A stretch of 42,422 bases of DNA from Thermoanaerobaculia bacterium (GCA_027069135.1 JALXFE010000471.1:1-42422), one strand, 5' to 3'. Counted from the stretch's first letter, positions 7,301-17,159 are shown. The notes: a model not told the origin generated them from the sequence alone. Numbers and translations are program-made.

Positions 7301-9013
7301 TCAGTTCACCGTCGCGCTCCAATGGGAGGTATCTCCGCTCTCGAAATCATCCGGGAAAATCATCGCGGGGCGGACACCTTGTTGAATCTCCAGGTGTTGA
7401 TCCACCGCGAGGTCGAAGAAGGTGGTGGCTTCGCCATCGGGCCAGGTGAGGGTCAGGCGATCGATCTCGGTGGCGGTGCCCAGGCCGAAATGAGCTTCGC
7501 CGGGGGGATCCTGGGAGAGATAGTGACTGCCGTCCCGCAGCTCTCGCAGCTGGGAGCTGCCGTCGGCGGTGAGGAGAATTCGTGTGCCGATGGCAAAGGG
7601 GTTGGGAGGCTCGGCCCTCAAAGTGAGGCTCAGGTAGTGCTGGGCGTTGCCGCCGTCGTTGCGGTATAGAGCTGGGGGTTGGTCGTTGTTGGCGATGAAG
7701 AGGTCCAGGTCGCCGTCGTGGTCGTAGTCGAAGCACACGACCCCGCGCCCCTGGCCGGTATCGTCGAGGCCCAGGTCTGTCGATCTCTCTGAAAAGGTGC
7801 CGTCGCCGTTGCCGGAGAAGAAGCGCGCCGGGTCTTGCCAGAACTCCTCGCCGATGCCGGCGACCTCGAAGGCGGAGTAGCCGTTGGTCTGGAAGAGGTC
7901 CAGGATCCCGTCGTTGTCGAAGTCGGCAAAGCAGCTTCCCCAACCCCAATAGCCGTGGCGCACACCGGCTTCGTCGGTGGCGTCAGCGAAGTGTCCTTGG
8001 CCGTCGTTACGGTACAGGCGGTTGCCACTGATCCCCCAATTGCCCTCGACCACCCCGTCCGGATCCCAGATGCTGCTGACGAACCAATCCAGGTCCCCGT
8101 CCCCGTCGTAGTCGCCGATGGCCGTCCCCATGCCGTTTTCGTCGGAGATGACGGGATCGTCCACGATGGTGAAAGTGCCGTCGCCCTGATTGAGGGCATA
8201 CCAGCTGGTGCCAAAGTCTGCGGCCATCAGCAGGTCCGGGTCTCCGTCGGCGTCGAGGTCGGCAAAGTTCGGGGTGAAGGAGAAGGCCTGGAGCTCGGGT
8301 GCGTCGCCCAGCGCTGTCGCGGTGACATCGGTGAAGTGTCCGGTTCCGTCGTTCTGCCACAGGAGGCCCTGGCCTGTGCTCTGGGGGCCGTAGGTCCAGA
8401 AGCTTAAGACGAGGTCCAGGTCCCCATCGCCGTCGTAATCCCCGAAGGTCGAAGAAAAGGTGTGCCCTCCCACGGCGATGCCGGAGGCGTCGGTGATGTC
8501 CTCGAAGGTGCCGTCGCCGCGGTTGCGGAACAGGCGGGGGGCGGGGGTGGATTCAATGCCGCCGATGATCAGATCCAACCAGCCGTCGCCGTCCACATCC
8601 CCCCAAGTGGGGCCGTTGTTGAGCGCTCCGGAGATGGCGAGGCCGGCTGAGTCCCCAACCTCTTCGAAGGTGCCGTCCCCACGGTTGCGAAAGAGGAGAT
8701 TAGGGCCGATATCTCCCCGCACGACATAGAGGTCCGTCCAGCCGTCGCCGTCGAAATCACCGGCTGCGACCCCCCCGATGAGGATTCGTTCTTCCGGAAG
8801 AAGCCCACCGAGGAAGCCGTGGCTGTAGTCCAAGCCGGCGGCCAAAGAGACCTCGGTGAAGGACCAGGTCCCCGCCAGGGCAGGATCCGCTAAGGCAAGA
8901 CCCAAGAGGATTCCGGCGAGGCCGGCGGCGGTGGAATGTCTGCAGGGGGTCTTGCGAAGAAGAGGCCACCCCGGAGTTCGCCGCAGCGATCGCGGCAACA
9001 CAGCGGTGTTCAT
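7301..9013 (-). CDS. Secreted VCBS/FG-GAP repeat protein with ASPIC/UnbV domain (copy B)
   Basis: A 570-residue paralogue of the preceding gene, alignable over almost its full length. It has a signal peptide (AGLAGILLGLALADPALA), calcium-loop repeats (GDFDGDGWTDLYV, GDVDGDGWLDL, GDYDGDGDLDL, DLDADGDPDLL, DFDNDGILDLF, DYDHDGDLDLF), then the UnbV module (LTLTWPDGEATTFF). It ends in MIFPDDFESGDTSHWS and a few more residues, a short tail resembling C-terminal tags I recall on secreted proteins of Acidobacteriota and some marine Gammaproteobacteria. The start at 9013 follows GGGAGATCAAA. The tandem arrangement with divergent tails points to local duplication. Substrate or partner is unknown. Confidence 0.85.
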   Translation of the reverse strand: MNTAVLPRSLRRTPGWPLLRKTPCRHSTAAGLAGILLGLALADPALAGTWSFTEVSLAAGLDYSHGFLGGLLPEERILIGGVAAGDFDGDGWTDLYVVRGDIGPNLLFRNRGDGTFEEVGDSAGLAISGALNNGPTWGDVDGDGWLDLIIGGIESTPAPRLFRNRGDGTFEDITDASGIAVGGHTFSSTFGDYDGDGDLDLVLSFWTYGPQSTGQGLLWQNDGTGHFTDVTATALGDAPELQAFSFTPNFADLDADGDPDLLMAADFGTSWYALNQGDGTFTIVDDPVISDENGMGTAIGDYDGDGDLDWFVSSIWDPDGVVEGNWGISGNRLYRNDGQGHFADATDEAGVRHGYWGWGSCFADFDNDGILDLFQTNGYSAFEVAGIGEEFWQDPARFFSGNGDGTFSERSTDLGLDDTGQGRGVVCFDYDHDGDLDLFIANNDQPPALYRNDGGNAQHYLSLTLRAEPPNPFAIGTRILLTADGSSQLRELRDGSHYLSQDPPGEAHFGLGTATEIDRLTLTWPDGEATTFFDLAVDQHLEIQQGVRPAMIFPDDFESGDTSHWSATVN

Positions 9014-9198
9014 TTTGATCTCCCAACCACACGAGCCCGTGCCCTCGGGCACGGAGATAGACCACCATCGAACTCCCGAGCGTTTCGGGGCGTCGACGCC
9101 GGTCAAGAAATTGATTCGATGTAGAGGGCTGCTCCCGGGGGGGATGGAGAGCCGAGTACGGCTCTTAATTTAGCACGATCGGCCTTCGTTGTAAGCTG

Positions 9199-10884
9199 CT
9201 AATCAAGATTGATCCCTGGTAGGTCGAGGCCGTTTTCCCGAGCGCATTGCTTGGCGAGGTCGTAGCCGGCGTCGGCGTGACGCATGACGCCGGAGGCCGG
9301 GTCGTTCCACAGGACCCGTTCGAGGCGCCGGTCGGCGGCTTCGCTGCCATCGCAGCAGATCACCAGGCCCGCGTGCTGCGAGAATCCCATGCCGACGCCA
9401 CCGCCGTGGTGGAAGGAGACCCAGGTGGCGCCGCCGGCAGTGCTCAGCAGCGCGTTGAGGAGAGGCCAGTCGGAGACGGCGTCGGAGCCGTCGGCCATCG
9501 CCTCCGTTTCCCGGTTGGGACTGGCGACGGAGCCCGAGTCCAGGTGATCCCGGCCGATCACGACAGGGGCCGCGAGCTCTCCGGATCGAACCATTTCGTT
9601 GAAGGCCAGTCCCAGGCGATGCCGTTGTCCCAGGCCCACCCAGCAGATGCGGCAGGGCAATCCCTGGAAATGAATGCGCTCGCGGGCCATGTCCAACCAA
9701 TGGTGGAGATGGGGATCGTCGGGGATCAGCTCCTTGACCTTGGCGTCGGTCTTGTAGATATCTTCGGGTTCCCCGGAGAGGGCCGCCCAGCGGAAGGGAC
9801 CGACACCGCGGCAGAAGAGGGGGCGGATGTAGGCGGGGACGAAGCCGGGGAAATCGAAAGCGTCGGCGACCCCCTCATCCTTGGCGACCTGGCGAATATT
9901 GTTGCCGTAGTCGAAGGTGGGGATTCCCTGCCGATGGAAGGCCAGCATCGCTTCGACGTGTTTGGCCATGGAGGCACAAGCGGCCCGGGTGACCTCTTGC
10001 GGGGCCCTCGCTCGCTTCTCTTGCCATTGGGCGACGGTCCAGCCTTCCGGCAGGTATCCGTTGATCGGGTCGTGGGCCGAGGTCTGATCGGTGACGGCGT
10101 CCGGTCGGATCCCGCGGTGGACGAGCTCCGGCAGGATCTCGGCGGCGTTGCCGAGGAGGCCGACAGAGAGGGTGTCTCCGTTCGAAGTGGCGGCTTGGAT
10201 CCATTCCAGGGCCTCGTCGAGGATCGTGGCCTTCTTGTCGACGTAGCCGGTGCGCAGCCGGAAGTCGATGCGGCTCTCATCACATTCCACCGCCAGCATG
10301 GAGGCGCCAGCCATGGTTGCGGCCAAGGGTTGGGCGCCCCCCATGCCACCGAGACCAGCGGTCAGGATCCACTTGCCCCGGAGGTCGCCGCCGAAGTGCT
10401 GGCGCCCCATCTCGACGAAGGTCTCGTAGGTTCCCTGGACGATGCCCTGGCTGCCGATATAGATCCAGGAGCCGGCGGTCATCTGGCCGTACATCATCAG
10501 ACCCTTGCGGTCGAGCTCGTTGAAATGTTCCCAATTCGCCCAGGCGGGGACCAGGTTGGAATTGGCGATGAGCACCCGAGGGGCGTCGGCATGGGTGCGA
10601 AAGACCCCCACCGGTTTGCCGGATTGAATCAACAGGGTCTCGTCGGCCTCGAGGCGCTCGAGGGTTTCGACGATGCGGTCGAAACTCGGCCAATCCCGGG
10701 CCGCTCGCCCGATACCGCCATAGACCACCAGCTCTTCCGGTCGTTCCGCGACTTCCGGGTCGAGGTTGTTCATCAACATCCGTAGGGGGGCTTCGGTGAG
10801 CCAGCTCTTGCATCGGAGCTTCGGGCCCCGGGGGGCACGGATCCTGCGGTGGGTATCGATACGGTCGAGGTTTGGGATGGTCAT
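9199..10884 (-). CDS. hutU: Urocanate hydratase
   Basis: The second enzyme of histidine degradation, converting urocanate to 4-imidazolone-5-propionate using tightly bound NAD as electrophile. The 561-residue length is standard. [20 protein letters not shown] (about 129-148) and the NAD-binding loop GLGGMGGAQ (177-185) are family hallmarks. [14 protein letters not shown] (408-421) contains the conserved catalytic-region Cys (411 or 414), and [15 protein letters not shown] (492-506) is the C-terminal signature. It is the last gene of the leftward hutI-hutC-hutU set, 57 bases after hutC. Identification is firm. Confidence 0.97.
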   Translation of the reverse strand: MTIPNLDRIDTHRRIRAPRGPKLRCKSWLTEAPLRMLMNNLDPEVAERPEELVVYGGIGRAARDWPSFDRIVETLERLEADETLLIQSGKPVGVFRTHADAPRVLIANSNLVPAWANWEHFNELDRKGLMMYGQMTAGSWIYIGSQGIVQGTYETFVEMGRQHFGGDLRGKWILTAGLGGMGGAQPLAATMAGASMLAVECDESRIDFRLRTGYVDKKATILDEALEWIQAATSNGDTLSVGLLGNAAEILPELVHRGIRPDAVTDQTSAHDPINGYLPEGWTVAQWQEKRARAPQEVTRAACASMAKHVEAMLAFHRQGIPTFDYGNNIRQVAKDEGVADAFDFPGFVPAYIRPLFCRGVGPFRWAALSGEPEDIYKTDAKVKELIPDDPHLHHWLDMARERIHFQGLPCRICWVGLGQRHRLGLAFNEMVRSGELAAPVVIGRDHLDSGSVASPNRETEAMADGSDAVSDWPLLNALLSTAGGATWVSFHHGGGVGMGFSQHAGLVICCDGSEAADRRLERVLWNDPASGVMRHADAGYDLAKQCARENGLDLPGINLD

Positions 10885-10940
10885 AGGGCGGCTCGCTTTC
10901 GGCTAGGTCTCTTGTGTGGATCTACTGATCGCGGCTGACA

Positions 10941-11747
10941 TCACTTCACCGGTTTTCGGGTATAGCCCCCTGGCAGCAGCGAGAGCTGGGCCGAGGCCCC
11001 GGGATCGCCGAGGGCGTAGCGGGCGCTCAGGTCGTAGCGGCTGGAGGGGTAGGTGAGGACCGCCCAGGTGACCACCCGGCCAGCACTCCAGGTTCGCCGC
11101 TGTAGGCGCAGGCAGGGCTCCGTGGCGGGGATGGCGAGGAGCTCCGAGGTGGCGGCATCCGGGACTACCGCCCGGACGATATGTTCCATCTCGTCCGGGC
11201 GGACGCTACGCAGCAGATGCTTGGCGGGAGTGATGGCGCCGAAATCGACCTCGTTGAAATCTGGAACCACCGCGGGATTTACCCATCGGTCCTCGAGTTG
11301 GATGGGGAGCTCGTCGCGTCGATGAACGATCGTCACGTGAAAGGCATCGCTGCCGATCGCGAGACCTAGGCGCTCTGCCACGACGGCATCGGCGGGCTCC
11401 GTCTGACTCCAAAAAAGATCCGCCGTGTGAACGCTACCCTGGCTACGGATCTCCTCGCCGATGTCTCGAATCTCGATCAGGCTCGCGTGGCGCGGCGGTT
11501 CCGCCACGAAGCTGCCCACGCCGGCGACCCGCTGGAGATATCCCTCCTGGGCGAGCTCACGCAGCGCTCGATTGACGGTCATCCGGCTGACGCCGAGCTC
11601 CTGAACCAGCTGATTCTCCGAAGGAATTTTACTCCCCGGGCGCCAGGTGCCCCGGTGGAGCTGATCGAGAATCCGAACTTTGACCTGCTGATACAAGGGG
11701 CGGGGAGCGCCGGCCTTGGGGCGGTCCTTGCTGCGGGCTTTTGGCAT
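10941..11747 (-). CDS. hutC: HutC, GntR-family repressor of histidine utilisation
   Basis: A 268-residue GntR/HutC-type regulator. The N-terminal winged helix spans about residues 17-85 (PLYQQVKVRILDQLHRGTW, KIPSENQLVQELGVSRMTVN), and a UTRA effector domain follows (residues about 100-250). In characterised bacteria HutC represses hut genes and is released by urocanate. Here it sits between hutI and hutU on the same strand. Its ATG is four bases after the hutI stop with GGAG within the end of hutI, so translation is coupled. Two TGTATATACA operators in the divergent hutI/hutF promoter region are the likely targets. The regulatory model is inferred from family and context. Confidence 0.93.
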   Translation of the reverse strand: MPKARSKDRPKAGAPRPLYQQVKVRILDQLHRGTWRPGSKIPSENQLVQELGVSRMTVNRALRELAQEGYLQRVAGVGSFVAEPPRHASLIEIRDIGEEIRSQGSVHTADLFWSQTEPADAVVAERLGLAIGSDAFHVTIVHRRDELPIQLEDRWVNPAVVPDFNEVDFGAITPAKHLLRSVRPDEMEHIVRAVVPDAATSELLAIPATEPCLRLQRRTWSAGRVVTWAVLTYPSSRYDLSARYALGDPGASAQLSLLPGGYTRKPVK

Positions 11748-11751
11748 CTAT

Positions 11752-12990
11752 TCATTCTCCGGGACGGACATCGGGTAGCCCTCCGAGATAGCGTTTCCGC
11801 AGCGGCTCCGGACCCATCTGGGCGGCGAGGGCGGCAGGCTCCTCCACGTCCCAAAGGACGAAATCGGCACGTTTGCCGACCTCGAGGGTGCCGACCTCGT
11901 CGGCGACCCCAAGGGCCTTAGCAGCGTTGCGGGTGACCGCCACCAGGGCCTCTAAGGGTGTCAGGCGGAAGAGTGTACACGCCATGTTGAGGATCAGGAG
12001 CAGGGAATGCACCGGCGAGCTGCCGGGATTGAGGTCCGTAGCTAGGGCGATGGGGACGCCGTGGGCTCTCAAGGCCTCGATGGGCGGTACTTTCTGCTCC
12101 CGCAGGAAATAGAAAGCTCCCGGGAGCAGGACGGCGATGCTCCCTGCCGCGGCCATGGCCCGTACCCCGGCCTCATCCAAATATTCCAAATGGTCCGCCG
12201 AGAGGGCGCCGTAGCGAGCCGCGAGCACGGCGCCGCCCGAGTTGCTGAGCTGTTCCGCGTGGAGCTTGACGGGCAAGCCGAGGGCGCGGGCGGCTTGGAA
12301 GAGGCGCTCGACCTGAGCCTTAGAGAAGGCGATACCCTCACAGAAGGCGTCCACCGCGTCGGCGAGACCTTCGGCGGCCACTGTCGGTAACATTTCCCGA
12401 AGAACCCATTCGAGATAGTCGTCGGAGCGGCCGGAGAATTCCGGGGGCACGGCATGGGCGCCGAGAAAACTGGTGTGGACTCGAACGGGTTCTTCGCGCC
12501 CCAGGCGACGAGCCACCCGCAGCATGCGGCATTCGGTGTCGGTTTCCAAGCCGTAGCCGGATTTGATCTCGACCGTGGTGACGCCGCTCGCGGCGAGGCG
12601 CCGCAGCCGACCGAGAGCCGCCTCGAAGAGCTCTTCCTCGGACGCCGCGCGAGTGGCCCGCACGGTGGAGTTGATCCCGCCCCCCTGGCGGGCGATCTCC
12701 TCGTAGCTGACGCCTTCCAGCCGTTGCTCGAACTCCGCGAAGCGATTCCCGGCCCAGACCAGGTGGGTGTGGCAGTCGATGAGCCCCGGGGTCATGAGGG
12801 CGCCCTGGCAATCCGTGTCTCGCGCCGCCTCGAAGCCACCGGCAAGCTGGCTCTGGGGGCCGATCCAGGCGATGCGACCGCCGGTGACGGCCAAGGCGCC
12901 TTTTTCGATCAAGCCGTAGCGTTCCATCCCTGGTGCCAGGGTGGCGATGCGTGCGTTGCGAAAGAGATGATCCCAGGAATTCGGTCCCAC
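11752..12990 (-). CDS. hutI: Imidazolonepropionase
   Basis: The third hut enzyme: it hydrolyses 4-imidazolone-5-propionate to N-formimidoyl-glutamate. The 412-residue amidohydrolase shows the metal pair H74/H76 in [11 protein letters not shown], then [21 protein letters not shown] (metal His region), [12 protein letters not shown], and [10 protein letters not shown] with the catalytic Asp. The start is GTG at 12990, supported by AAGGAG eight bases upstream. It is the first gene of the leftward unit and its promoter overlaps a HutC operator. Length is normal and nothing is missing. Confidence 0.96.
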   Translation of the reverse strand: MGPNSWDHLFRNARIATLAPGMERYGLIEKGALAVTGGRIAWIGPQSQLAGGFEAARDTDCQGALMTPGLIDCHTHLVWAGNRFAEFEQRLEGVSYEEIARQGGGINSTVRATRAASEEELFEAALGRLRRLAASGVTTVEIKSGYGLETDTECRMLRVARRLGREEPVRVHTSFLGAHAVPPEFSGRSDDYLEWVLREMLPTVAAEGLADAVDAFCEGIAFSKAQVERLFQAARALGLPVKLHAEQLSNSGGAVLAARYGALSADHLEYLDEAGVRAMAAAGSIAVLLPGAFYFLREQKVPPIEALRAHGVPIALATDLNPGSSPVHSLLLILNMACTLFRLTPLEALVAVTRNAAKALGVADEVGTLEVGKRADFVLWDVEEPAALAAQMGPEPLRKRYLGGLPDVRPGE

Positions 12991-13066
12991 GGCTTCGGCT
13001 CCTTTTTCGACTCGCTCCGCCGGATCTGTCTCTACCTCGAAAGCCGGATCCCATCGAGCTCATCAG

Positions 13067-13080
13067 CCTGTATATACAGG
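13067..13080. promoter_or_regulatory. HutC operator 1, perfect 14-bp palindrome
   Basis: CCTGTATATACAGG is a perfect 14-base palindrome around the core TGTATATACA, which matches what is known of HutC sites (GT-N-TA-N-AC symmetry). It overlaps the last three bases of the predicted -10 box of the hutI promoter, an ideal place for repression. Confidence 0.85.
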
Positions 13081-13106
13081 TTAGAGGGTGAGGTCGCCAA
13101 ATGCAA
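13078..13106 (-). promoter_or_regulatory. Predicted sigma-70 promoter of hutI-hutC-hutU
   Basis: Read leftward, a TTGCAT -35 (13101-13106) is separated by exactly 17 bases from a TAACCT -10 (13078-13083). Operator 1 begins inside the -10 box. The 5' leader to the hutI GTG would be about 80 bases. Confidence 0.55.
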
Positions 13107-13128
13107 CAGAGGTCCGGGGGAGGATCTC

Positions 13129-13157
13129 TGGACTTGTATATACAGGTTCTGTAGGAT
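13129..13157 (+). promoter_or_regulatory. Possible promoter of hutF-hutH
   Basis: TGGACT (13129-13134) and TAGGAT (13152-13157) are 17 bases apart and each matches the sigma-70 consensus at four of six positions. The second HutC operator fills the start of the spacer. This is a weak match, supported mainly by its position. Confidence 0.35.
13133..13146. promoter_or_regulatory. HutC operator 2
   Basis: CTTGTATATACAGG contains the same TGTATATACA core as operator 1 with one asymmetric flanking pair. The two centres are 66 bp apart, so one site serves each divergent operon, or the pair may act together. Confidence 0.82.
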
Positions 13158-13166
13158 TTTCGGACA

Positions 13167-13200
13167 CGACAGACCCGAGCCGACGACAGACCCGAGCCGA
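13167..13200. repeat. Exact 17-bp tandem duplication in the hutF leader
   Basis: CGACAGACCCGAGCCGA occurs twice in direct succession, ending five bases before the hutF start codon. It occupies the space where the ribosome site should be; no clear Shine-Dalgarno sequence is visible. Confidence 0.85.
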
Positions 13201-13205
13201 CGACG

Positions 13206-14588
13206 ATGCGACGCACCCTATTTTTTGATCAACTCTTTACCGGCTGGGAATGGCTACGGGCCGCTCGCGTCGAGATCGACGACCGGGGAGACATTCTTGC
13301 CGTCGACGGTGGGGTCACCTCAGAGGGCTGCGAGAAGATCCCGGGCTGCGCCCTGCCCGGGGTTCCCAACCTTCATTCCCATGCCCACCAACGGGCCATG
13401 GCGGGTCTGGCGGAGCGCTCCGGCGGCACCGCGGATAGCTTTTGGACCTGGCGGGAGGTGATGTATCGGCATCTTGCTTCCATGAACCCCGAGCAGCTCG
13501 AGGCCATCTCTGCTCAGCTCTATGTTGAGATGCTCGAGGCCGGATACACGGCGGTGGGGGAGTTTCAATACCTTCACCACGATCCCCAGGGCCGCCCCTA
13601 CTCCCAGGTCGCCGAGATGACCCTGCGAACCTTGGCATCGGCTCGCCGGGTCGGCTTGGGGCTCACCTGCCTGCCGGTCCTCTACGGCCACGGCGGCTTC
13701 GGCGGTGCGGCGGCAGGGAATGGGCAGAAGCGTTTTCTCAACGATGCCGACGGCTTTTTCCGACTCCTTGAGGAGGTAAGGCGAGCCACCGTGGAAGATC
13801 CCGAAGCCGCGGTGGGCATCGCTCCTCACTCTTTGCGAGCGGTGGCTCCAGAGCTTCTCTTGGACGTCTTGAAAGGATTCGGGACCGTCGGCCCCATTCA
13901 TATCCACGTTGCCGAACAGCGCCAGGAAGTCGAGGATTGCCTTCGATGGAGCGGCTTGCGCCCCGTGACGTGGCTCCTGGAGCATGTGCCGGTGGATGAG
14001 CGCTGGTGCCTGATCCACGCGACCCATATGACTTCGGAGGAAACGCAAGCCGTCGCCTGGAGTGGCGCCGTTGTAGGGCTCTGCCCTGTGACGGAGGCGA
14101 ATCTGGGAGATGGATTCTTCGATGCGGTGGAGTTCTTGGGGGCTGGTGGCAGGATCGGTATCGGCTCCGACAGCCATATTTCGATCAGTCCGGTGGAAGA
14201 ACTGCGATGGCTGGAATATGGCCAGCGCCTACTCGGGGGAGCACGCAACATTCTTGGCGGCGGAGCGAATCGCAGCACCGGGCGGCGACTCTTAGGAGCC
14301 GCGCTGGCCGGTGGGGCCCAGGCCTGTGGCCGAAGCATCGGTGCCATAGCACCGGGTTTGCGAGGGGATCTGGTGGTTCTCGATACCGACCACCCCCTCC
14401 TGGCCGAGCGCGAGGAGGACGAGATCCTCGATAGCTGGATCTTCTCCGGCAACGCCCCTCTCGTGCGTGACGTTATCGTCGGGGGAAGGACCGTCGTCGA
14501 GAACGGCCGGCACCCTCAGAGGGAAGAGATCGCCGCGGCTTTCCGCCGCACCCTGAAGTCCCTGCGCACGGGTAGCCCTCAGAGCTAG
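13206..14588 (+). CDS. hutF: Formimidoylglutamate deiminase
   Basis: HutF converts N-formimidoyl-L-glutamate to N-formyl-L-glutamate and ammonia, the fourth step of the five-step histidine route. The 460-residue amidohydrolase has the metal-binding pair in [19 protein letters not shown] (H57, H59), the substrate region [21 protein letters not shown] (third His), LIHATHM, and [12 protein letters not shown] with the catalytic Asp. These are characteristic HutF motifs and distinguish it from HutI. It opens the rightward operon, 59 bases before hutH. Its product normally needs HutG (N-formylglutamate deformylase), which is not in the window. Confidence 0.93.
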   Translation: MRRTLFFDQLFTGWEWLRAARVEIDDRGDILAVDGGVTSEGCEKIPGCALPGVPNLHSHAHQRAMAGLAERSGGTADSFWTWREVMYRHLASMNPEQLEAISAQLYVEMLEAGYTAVGEFQYLHHDPQGRPYSQVAEMTLRTLASARRVGLGLTCLPVLYGHGGFGGAAAGNGQKRFLNDADGFFRLLEEVRRATVEDPEAAVGIAPHSLRAVAPELLLDVLKGFGTVGPIHIHVAEQRQEVEDCLRWSGLRPVTWLLEHVPVDERWCLIHATHMTSEETQAVAWSGAVVGLCPVTEANLGDGFFDAVEFLGAGGRIGIGSDSHISISPVEELRWLEYGQRLLGGARNILGGGANRSTGRRLLGAALAGGAQACGRSIGAIAPGLRGDLVVLDTDHPLLAEREEDEILDSWIFSGNAPLVRDVIVGGRTVVENGRHPQREEIAAAFRRTLKSLRTGSPQS

Positions 14589-14647
14589 GCGGGGCGCCGA
14601 AAGTGAAAAGGCGGATGCAAGGGTCATCCGAGAGGAGAGATCGAGCG

Positions 14648-16180
14648 ATGGAAGGTTCTACTATTCGGCTGCGGCCTCGTGAATTGAAGCTGGCCGAGCT
14701 GCGGCAGATCTGGCAGGAGCCGGTCCGGCTGGAGCTTGCGGATTCCGCTTGGGTGGCGGTGGACGCCGCCCACAAGACCATCGCCGATACCGTGGCGGAG
14801 GGTACGGTCACCTACGGCGTCAACACCGGCTTCGGTCGCTTGGCCCAGGAGCGGATCGACGACGACCGGCTCAGCGAGCTCCAGCGGAATCTCTTGCTCT
14901 CCCACGCCGCCGGGGTCGGCGAGCCGCTCCCGGACGCCGTCGTCCGGCTGGCCCTGGTGCTGAAGATCAACAGTCTGGCCCAGGGGAGTTCCGGCGTCCG
15001 GCGGGAGGTGATTCGTTTCCTGCTGCGGCTGTTGGAGAAAGGCCTGTACCCCGTCATCCCGGCTCAAGGGTCCGTGGGAGCTTCCGGAGACTTGGCCCCC
15101 CTGGCCCACCTCGCCTTGCCACTGATTGGGGAGGGGGCCTTACGGCGGGAGGGACGCGTGGTTTCGAGCGCCGAAATCCTGGAGCAGGAGGGCTGGTCTC
15201 CCCTCGTTCTCGAGGCCAAGGAGGGGCTGGCGCTCCTCAACGGAACCCAGATCTCTACCGCCTTGGGTCTCCATGGTCTATTCCAAGGGGAGCGGGCCAC
15301 CAACGCAGCTCTCGTCGCGGGAGCCTTGTCGGTCGAAGCGGCCCTCGGCAGCCGAGTACCCTTCGACCCCCGAATCCAAGAGTTGCGGGGCCAGGAGGGG
15401 CAGATCGCCGTCGCCGCCCTGTACCGGGATCTCCTGGGCCAAAGCGAGATCGGCGGTTCTCACGAGACCTGCGATCGGGTGCAAGATCCCTACTCCCTGC
15501 GCTGCCAGCCGCAGGTCATGGGGGCGTGTCTGGATCAATTACGTTTTGCCGCCGGTATTCTGGAGCGGGAAGCCAACGCCGTTTCCGACAATCCTCTGGT
15601 GTTTCCCGAGGACGGAGTGATTCTTTCCGGAGGGAATTTCCACGCCGAGCCGGTCGCCTTTGCGGCGGACAACCTGGCTCTGGCGATCTCCGAGGTCGGA
15701 GCCCTTTCTGAGCGCCGCATCGCCTTGCTCATCGATGCTTCCCTGAGCCATCTACCCCCCTTCTTGGTCGCGGAGCCGGGGCTCAATTCCGGCTTTATGA
15801 TCGCCCACGTCACGGCGGCAGCCCTGGCCAGCGAGAATAAGAGTCTGGCTCATCCGGCAAGCGTCGACAGCCTGCCCACCTCCGCCAACCAGGAGGACCA
15901 CGTCAGCATGGCCACCTTCGGTGCCCGGCGGCTGGGCGCGATGAACGCCAACACCCGCAACATCGTTGCCATCGAGCTTTTGGCCGCCGCCCAGGGCATC
16001 GATTTTCGCCGCCCGCTCACCACCAGTGACGTCCTGGAAGAGGCCCACGCGAAGATCCGCGCCGTCGTCGAGGTCTGGCAGGAGGATCGGTTCCTGGCCC
16101 CGGACATCGAAGCCGTGGCGAGGCTCGTCGAGGACGGCACCTTCGGCAACCGGATCCGCGAATTCGTGGAACGTTCCTGA
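14648..16180 (+). CDS. hutH: Histidine ammonia-lyase
   Basis: The entry enzyme of the pathway, eliminating ammonia from histidine to give urocanate. The 510-residue length is typical. TYGVNTGFG (55-63) holds the catalytic Tyr, [13 protein letters not shown] contains the Ala-Ser-Gly triad (145-147) that cyclises to the MIO cofactor, and [26 protein letters not shown] and NQEDHVSMA follow as in all HALs. ATG 14648 is preferred over an in-frame ATG at 14603 because GAGGAGAGA precedes it and the protein then starts at the normal place. It is the second gene of the operon starting with hutF. Confidence 0.97.
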   Translation: MEGSTIRLRPRELKLAELRQIWQEPVRLELADSAWVAVDAAHKTIADTVAEGTVTYGVNTGFGRLAQERIDDDRLSELQRNLLLSHAAGVGEPLPDAVVRLALVLKINSLAQGSSGVRREVIRFLLRLLEKGLYPVIPAQGSVGASGDLAPLAHLALPLIGEGALRREGRVVSSAEILEQEGWSPLVLEAKEGLALLNGTQISTALGLHGLFQGERATNAALVAGALSVEAALGSRVPFDPRIQELRGQEGQIAVAALYRDLLGQSEIGGSHETCDRVQDPYSLRCQPQVMGACLDQLRFAAGILEREANAVSDNPLVFPEDGVILSGGNFHAEPVAFAADNLALAISEVGALSERRIALLIDASLSHLPPFLVAEPGLNSGFMIAHVTAAALASENKSLAHPASVDSLPTSANQEDHVSMATFGARRLGAMNANTRNIVAIELLAAAQGIDFRRPLTTSDVLEEAHAKIRAVVEVWQEDRFLAPDIEAVARLVEDGTFGNRIREFVERS

Positions 16181-16546
16181 GCTCCGTCGGTCCACTCCGC
16201 CGCGTCATCCCTCCCCGGCGTGCGGACTCCTCATTCGGTGCCCTCCACGGAGATCCCCAGCCACAGCCTCAGCAGTACCGGTACCCTGGGTCTTAAGGTC
16301 CAGACCCTGTTCCGTCCCGGCTTTCGGAGGCGCGCAGCGAGCTCGGGGAGGGTCTCTGGGTCCAGGAAGAGTCTGGGTCCAGGAAGAGAAGGTAGGTTGC
16401 GATCATCGCGTAGCTGAAGACGTGGATCTCCATCACCCAGGCTCGTCGTCCGGTGGAAGAGCGTACCGATGATGATCGCTGCTGCCGGGCCTTGATCAGG
16501 CGGTAGGGCCTTGACGAGAGGGGAATTCAGGTCTAAATTCGGTACC
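16181..16546. other. Intergenic stretch with a 17-bp tandem duplication
   Basis: This 366-base gap between hutH and the Phd-like antitoxin shows no convincing gene. TCTGGGTCCAGGAAGAG is present twice in exact tandem (16355-16371, 16372-16388). A leftward open frame across the stretch has some protein-like segments and could be the eroded end of an old gene, but I recognise nothing in it. Confidence 0.5.
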
Positions 16547-16834
16547 ATGGACTATCGACAAGGAATCGAGCCCGTGACCGTTCTCAAGGCCCGTCCCGCC
16601 GAGCTGATCCGTCGGGCGCAGGAGACCCGTAGGCCGCTCGTGATCACCCAGAACGGCAAGGCCACAGCGGTGCTCCAGGACGTCAAGAGTTACCAGGAGC
16701 AGCGGCAGGCCCTTCTCCTGCTCCGCTTCCTGGCCACTGGCGAGAAGGACTTTCGTGAGGGTAGAGTCCTTTCCGACGCCGAGGCCGATGCCCACTTTCA
16801 GGCCCGCCTCGAAGCCATGAGCGGCGGTGACTGA
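16547..16834 (+). CDS. Phd/YefM-type antitoxin
   Basis: A 95-residue antitoxin. MDYRQGIEPVTVLKARPAEL, RRAQETRRPLVITQNGKATA and VLQDVKSYQEQRQ form the Phd/YefM DNA-binding fold, with the usual LVITQNGKA strand. The C-terminal half is acidic and helical, as expected for wrapping the toxin. It overlaps the downstream RelE/ParE-like toxin by eight bases. The ribosome site is weak, and an upstream TTG at 16511 is less likely. Such operons are normally autorepressed by the antitoxin-toxin complex (family knowledge). Confidence 0.85.
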   Translation: MDYRQGIEPVTVLKARPAELIRRAQETRRPLVITQNGKATAVLQDVKSYQEQRQALLLLRFLATGEKDFREGRVLSDAEADAHFQARLEAMSGGD

Positions 16835-17159
16835 GACCTACGAGGTTCTCTGGTCCCGCTCCGCCCTCAAGGACCTCGACGAGATTCTGGAGTACCTGGC
16901 CGAAGAGGCCAGTATCGAGCGGGCAATGGAGGTCTACGAGGGCCTCCGCCGGAATATCGCCACGCTCAAGATCCATCCCCGGCGATGCCGCCGGGTGCCG
17001 GAGTTCCGACGCCTCGGCCTGGAGGAACACCGGGAGCTGCTCTCCCCGCCCTACCGAATCTTCTTCCGTCTCCGAGGCCGCACCCTCTTGCTGCTGGGTA
17101 TCCTCGACAGCCGGCGGGACTTAGAAGAGCTTCTCGTACAGAGGGCTCTCGAGCTCTGA
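16827..17159 (+). CDS. RelE/ParE-superfamily toxin
   Basis: A 110-residue protein with the RelE/ParE fold pattern: YEVLWSRSALKDLDEILEYLAE (strand and helices), a central helix (SIERAMEVYEGLRRNIATL), PRRCRRVPEFRRLG, HRELLSPPYRIFFRLRG and LLLLGILDSRRDLEELL. The conserved Arg and aromatic residues of the ParE-like branch are present, and it looks intact. GTG start inside the antitoxin's end. Whether it cuts mRNA on the ribosome (RelE) or poisons gyrase (ParE) cannot be decided from sequence. Confidence 0.83.
   Translation: MTETYEVLWSRSALKDLDEILEYLAEEASIERAMEVYEGLRRNIATLKIHPRRCRRVPEFRRLGLEEHRELLSPPYRIFFRLRGRTLLLLGILDSRRDLEELLVQRALEL

Noticed and set aside
9247-10785. A rightward 512-codon open frame opposite hutU
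   Set aside because: It is the antisense shadow of hutU in high-GC DNA; the hutU motifs are unambiguous and the antisense product shows no family pattern.
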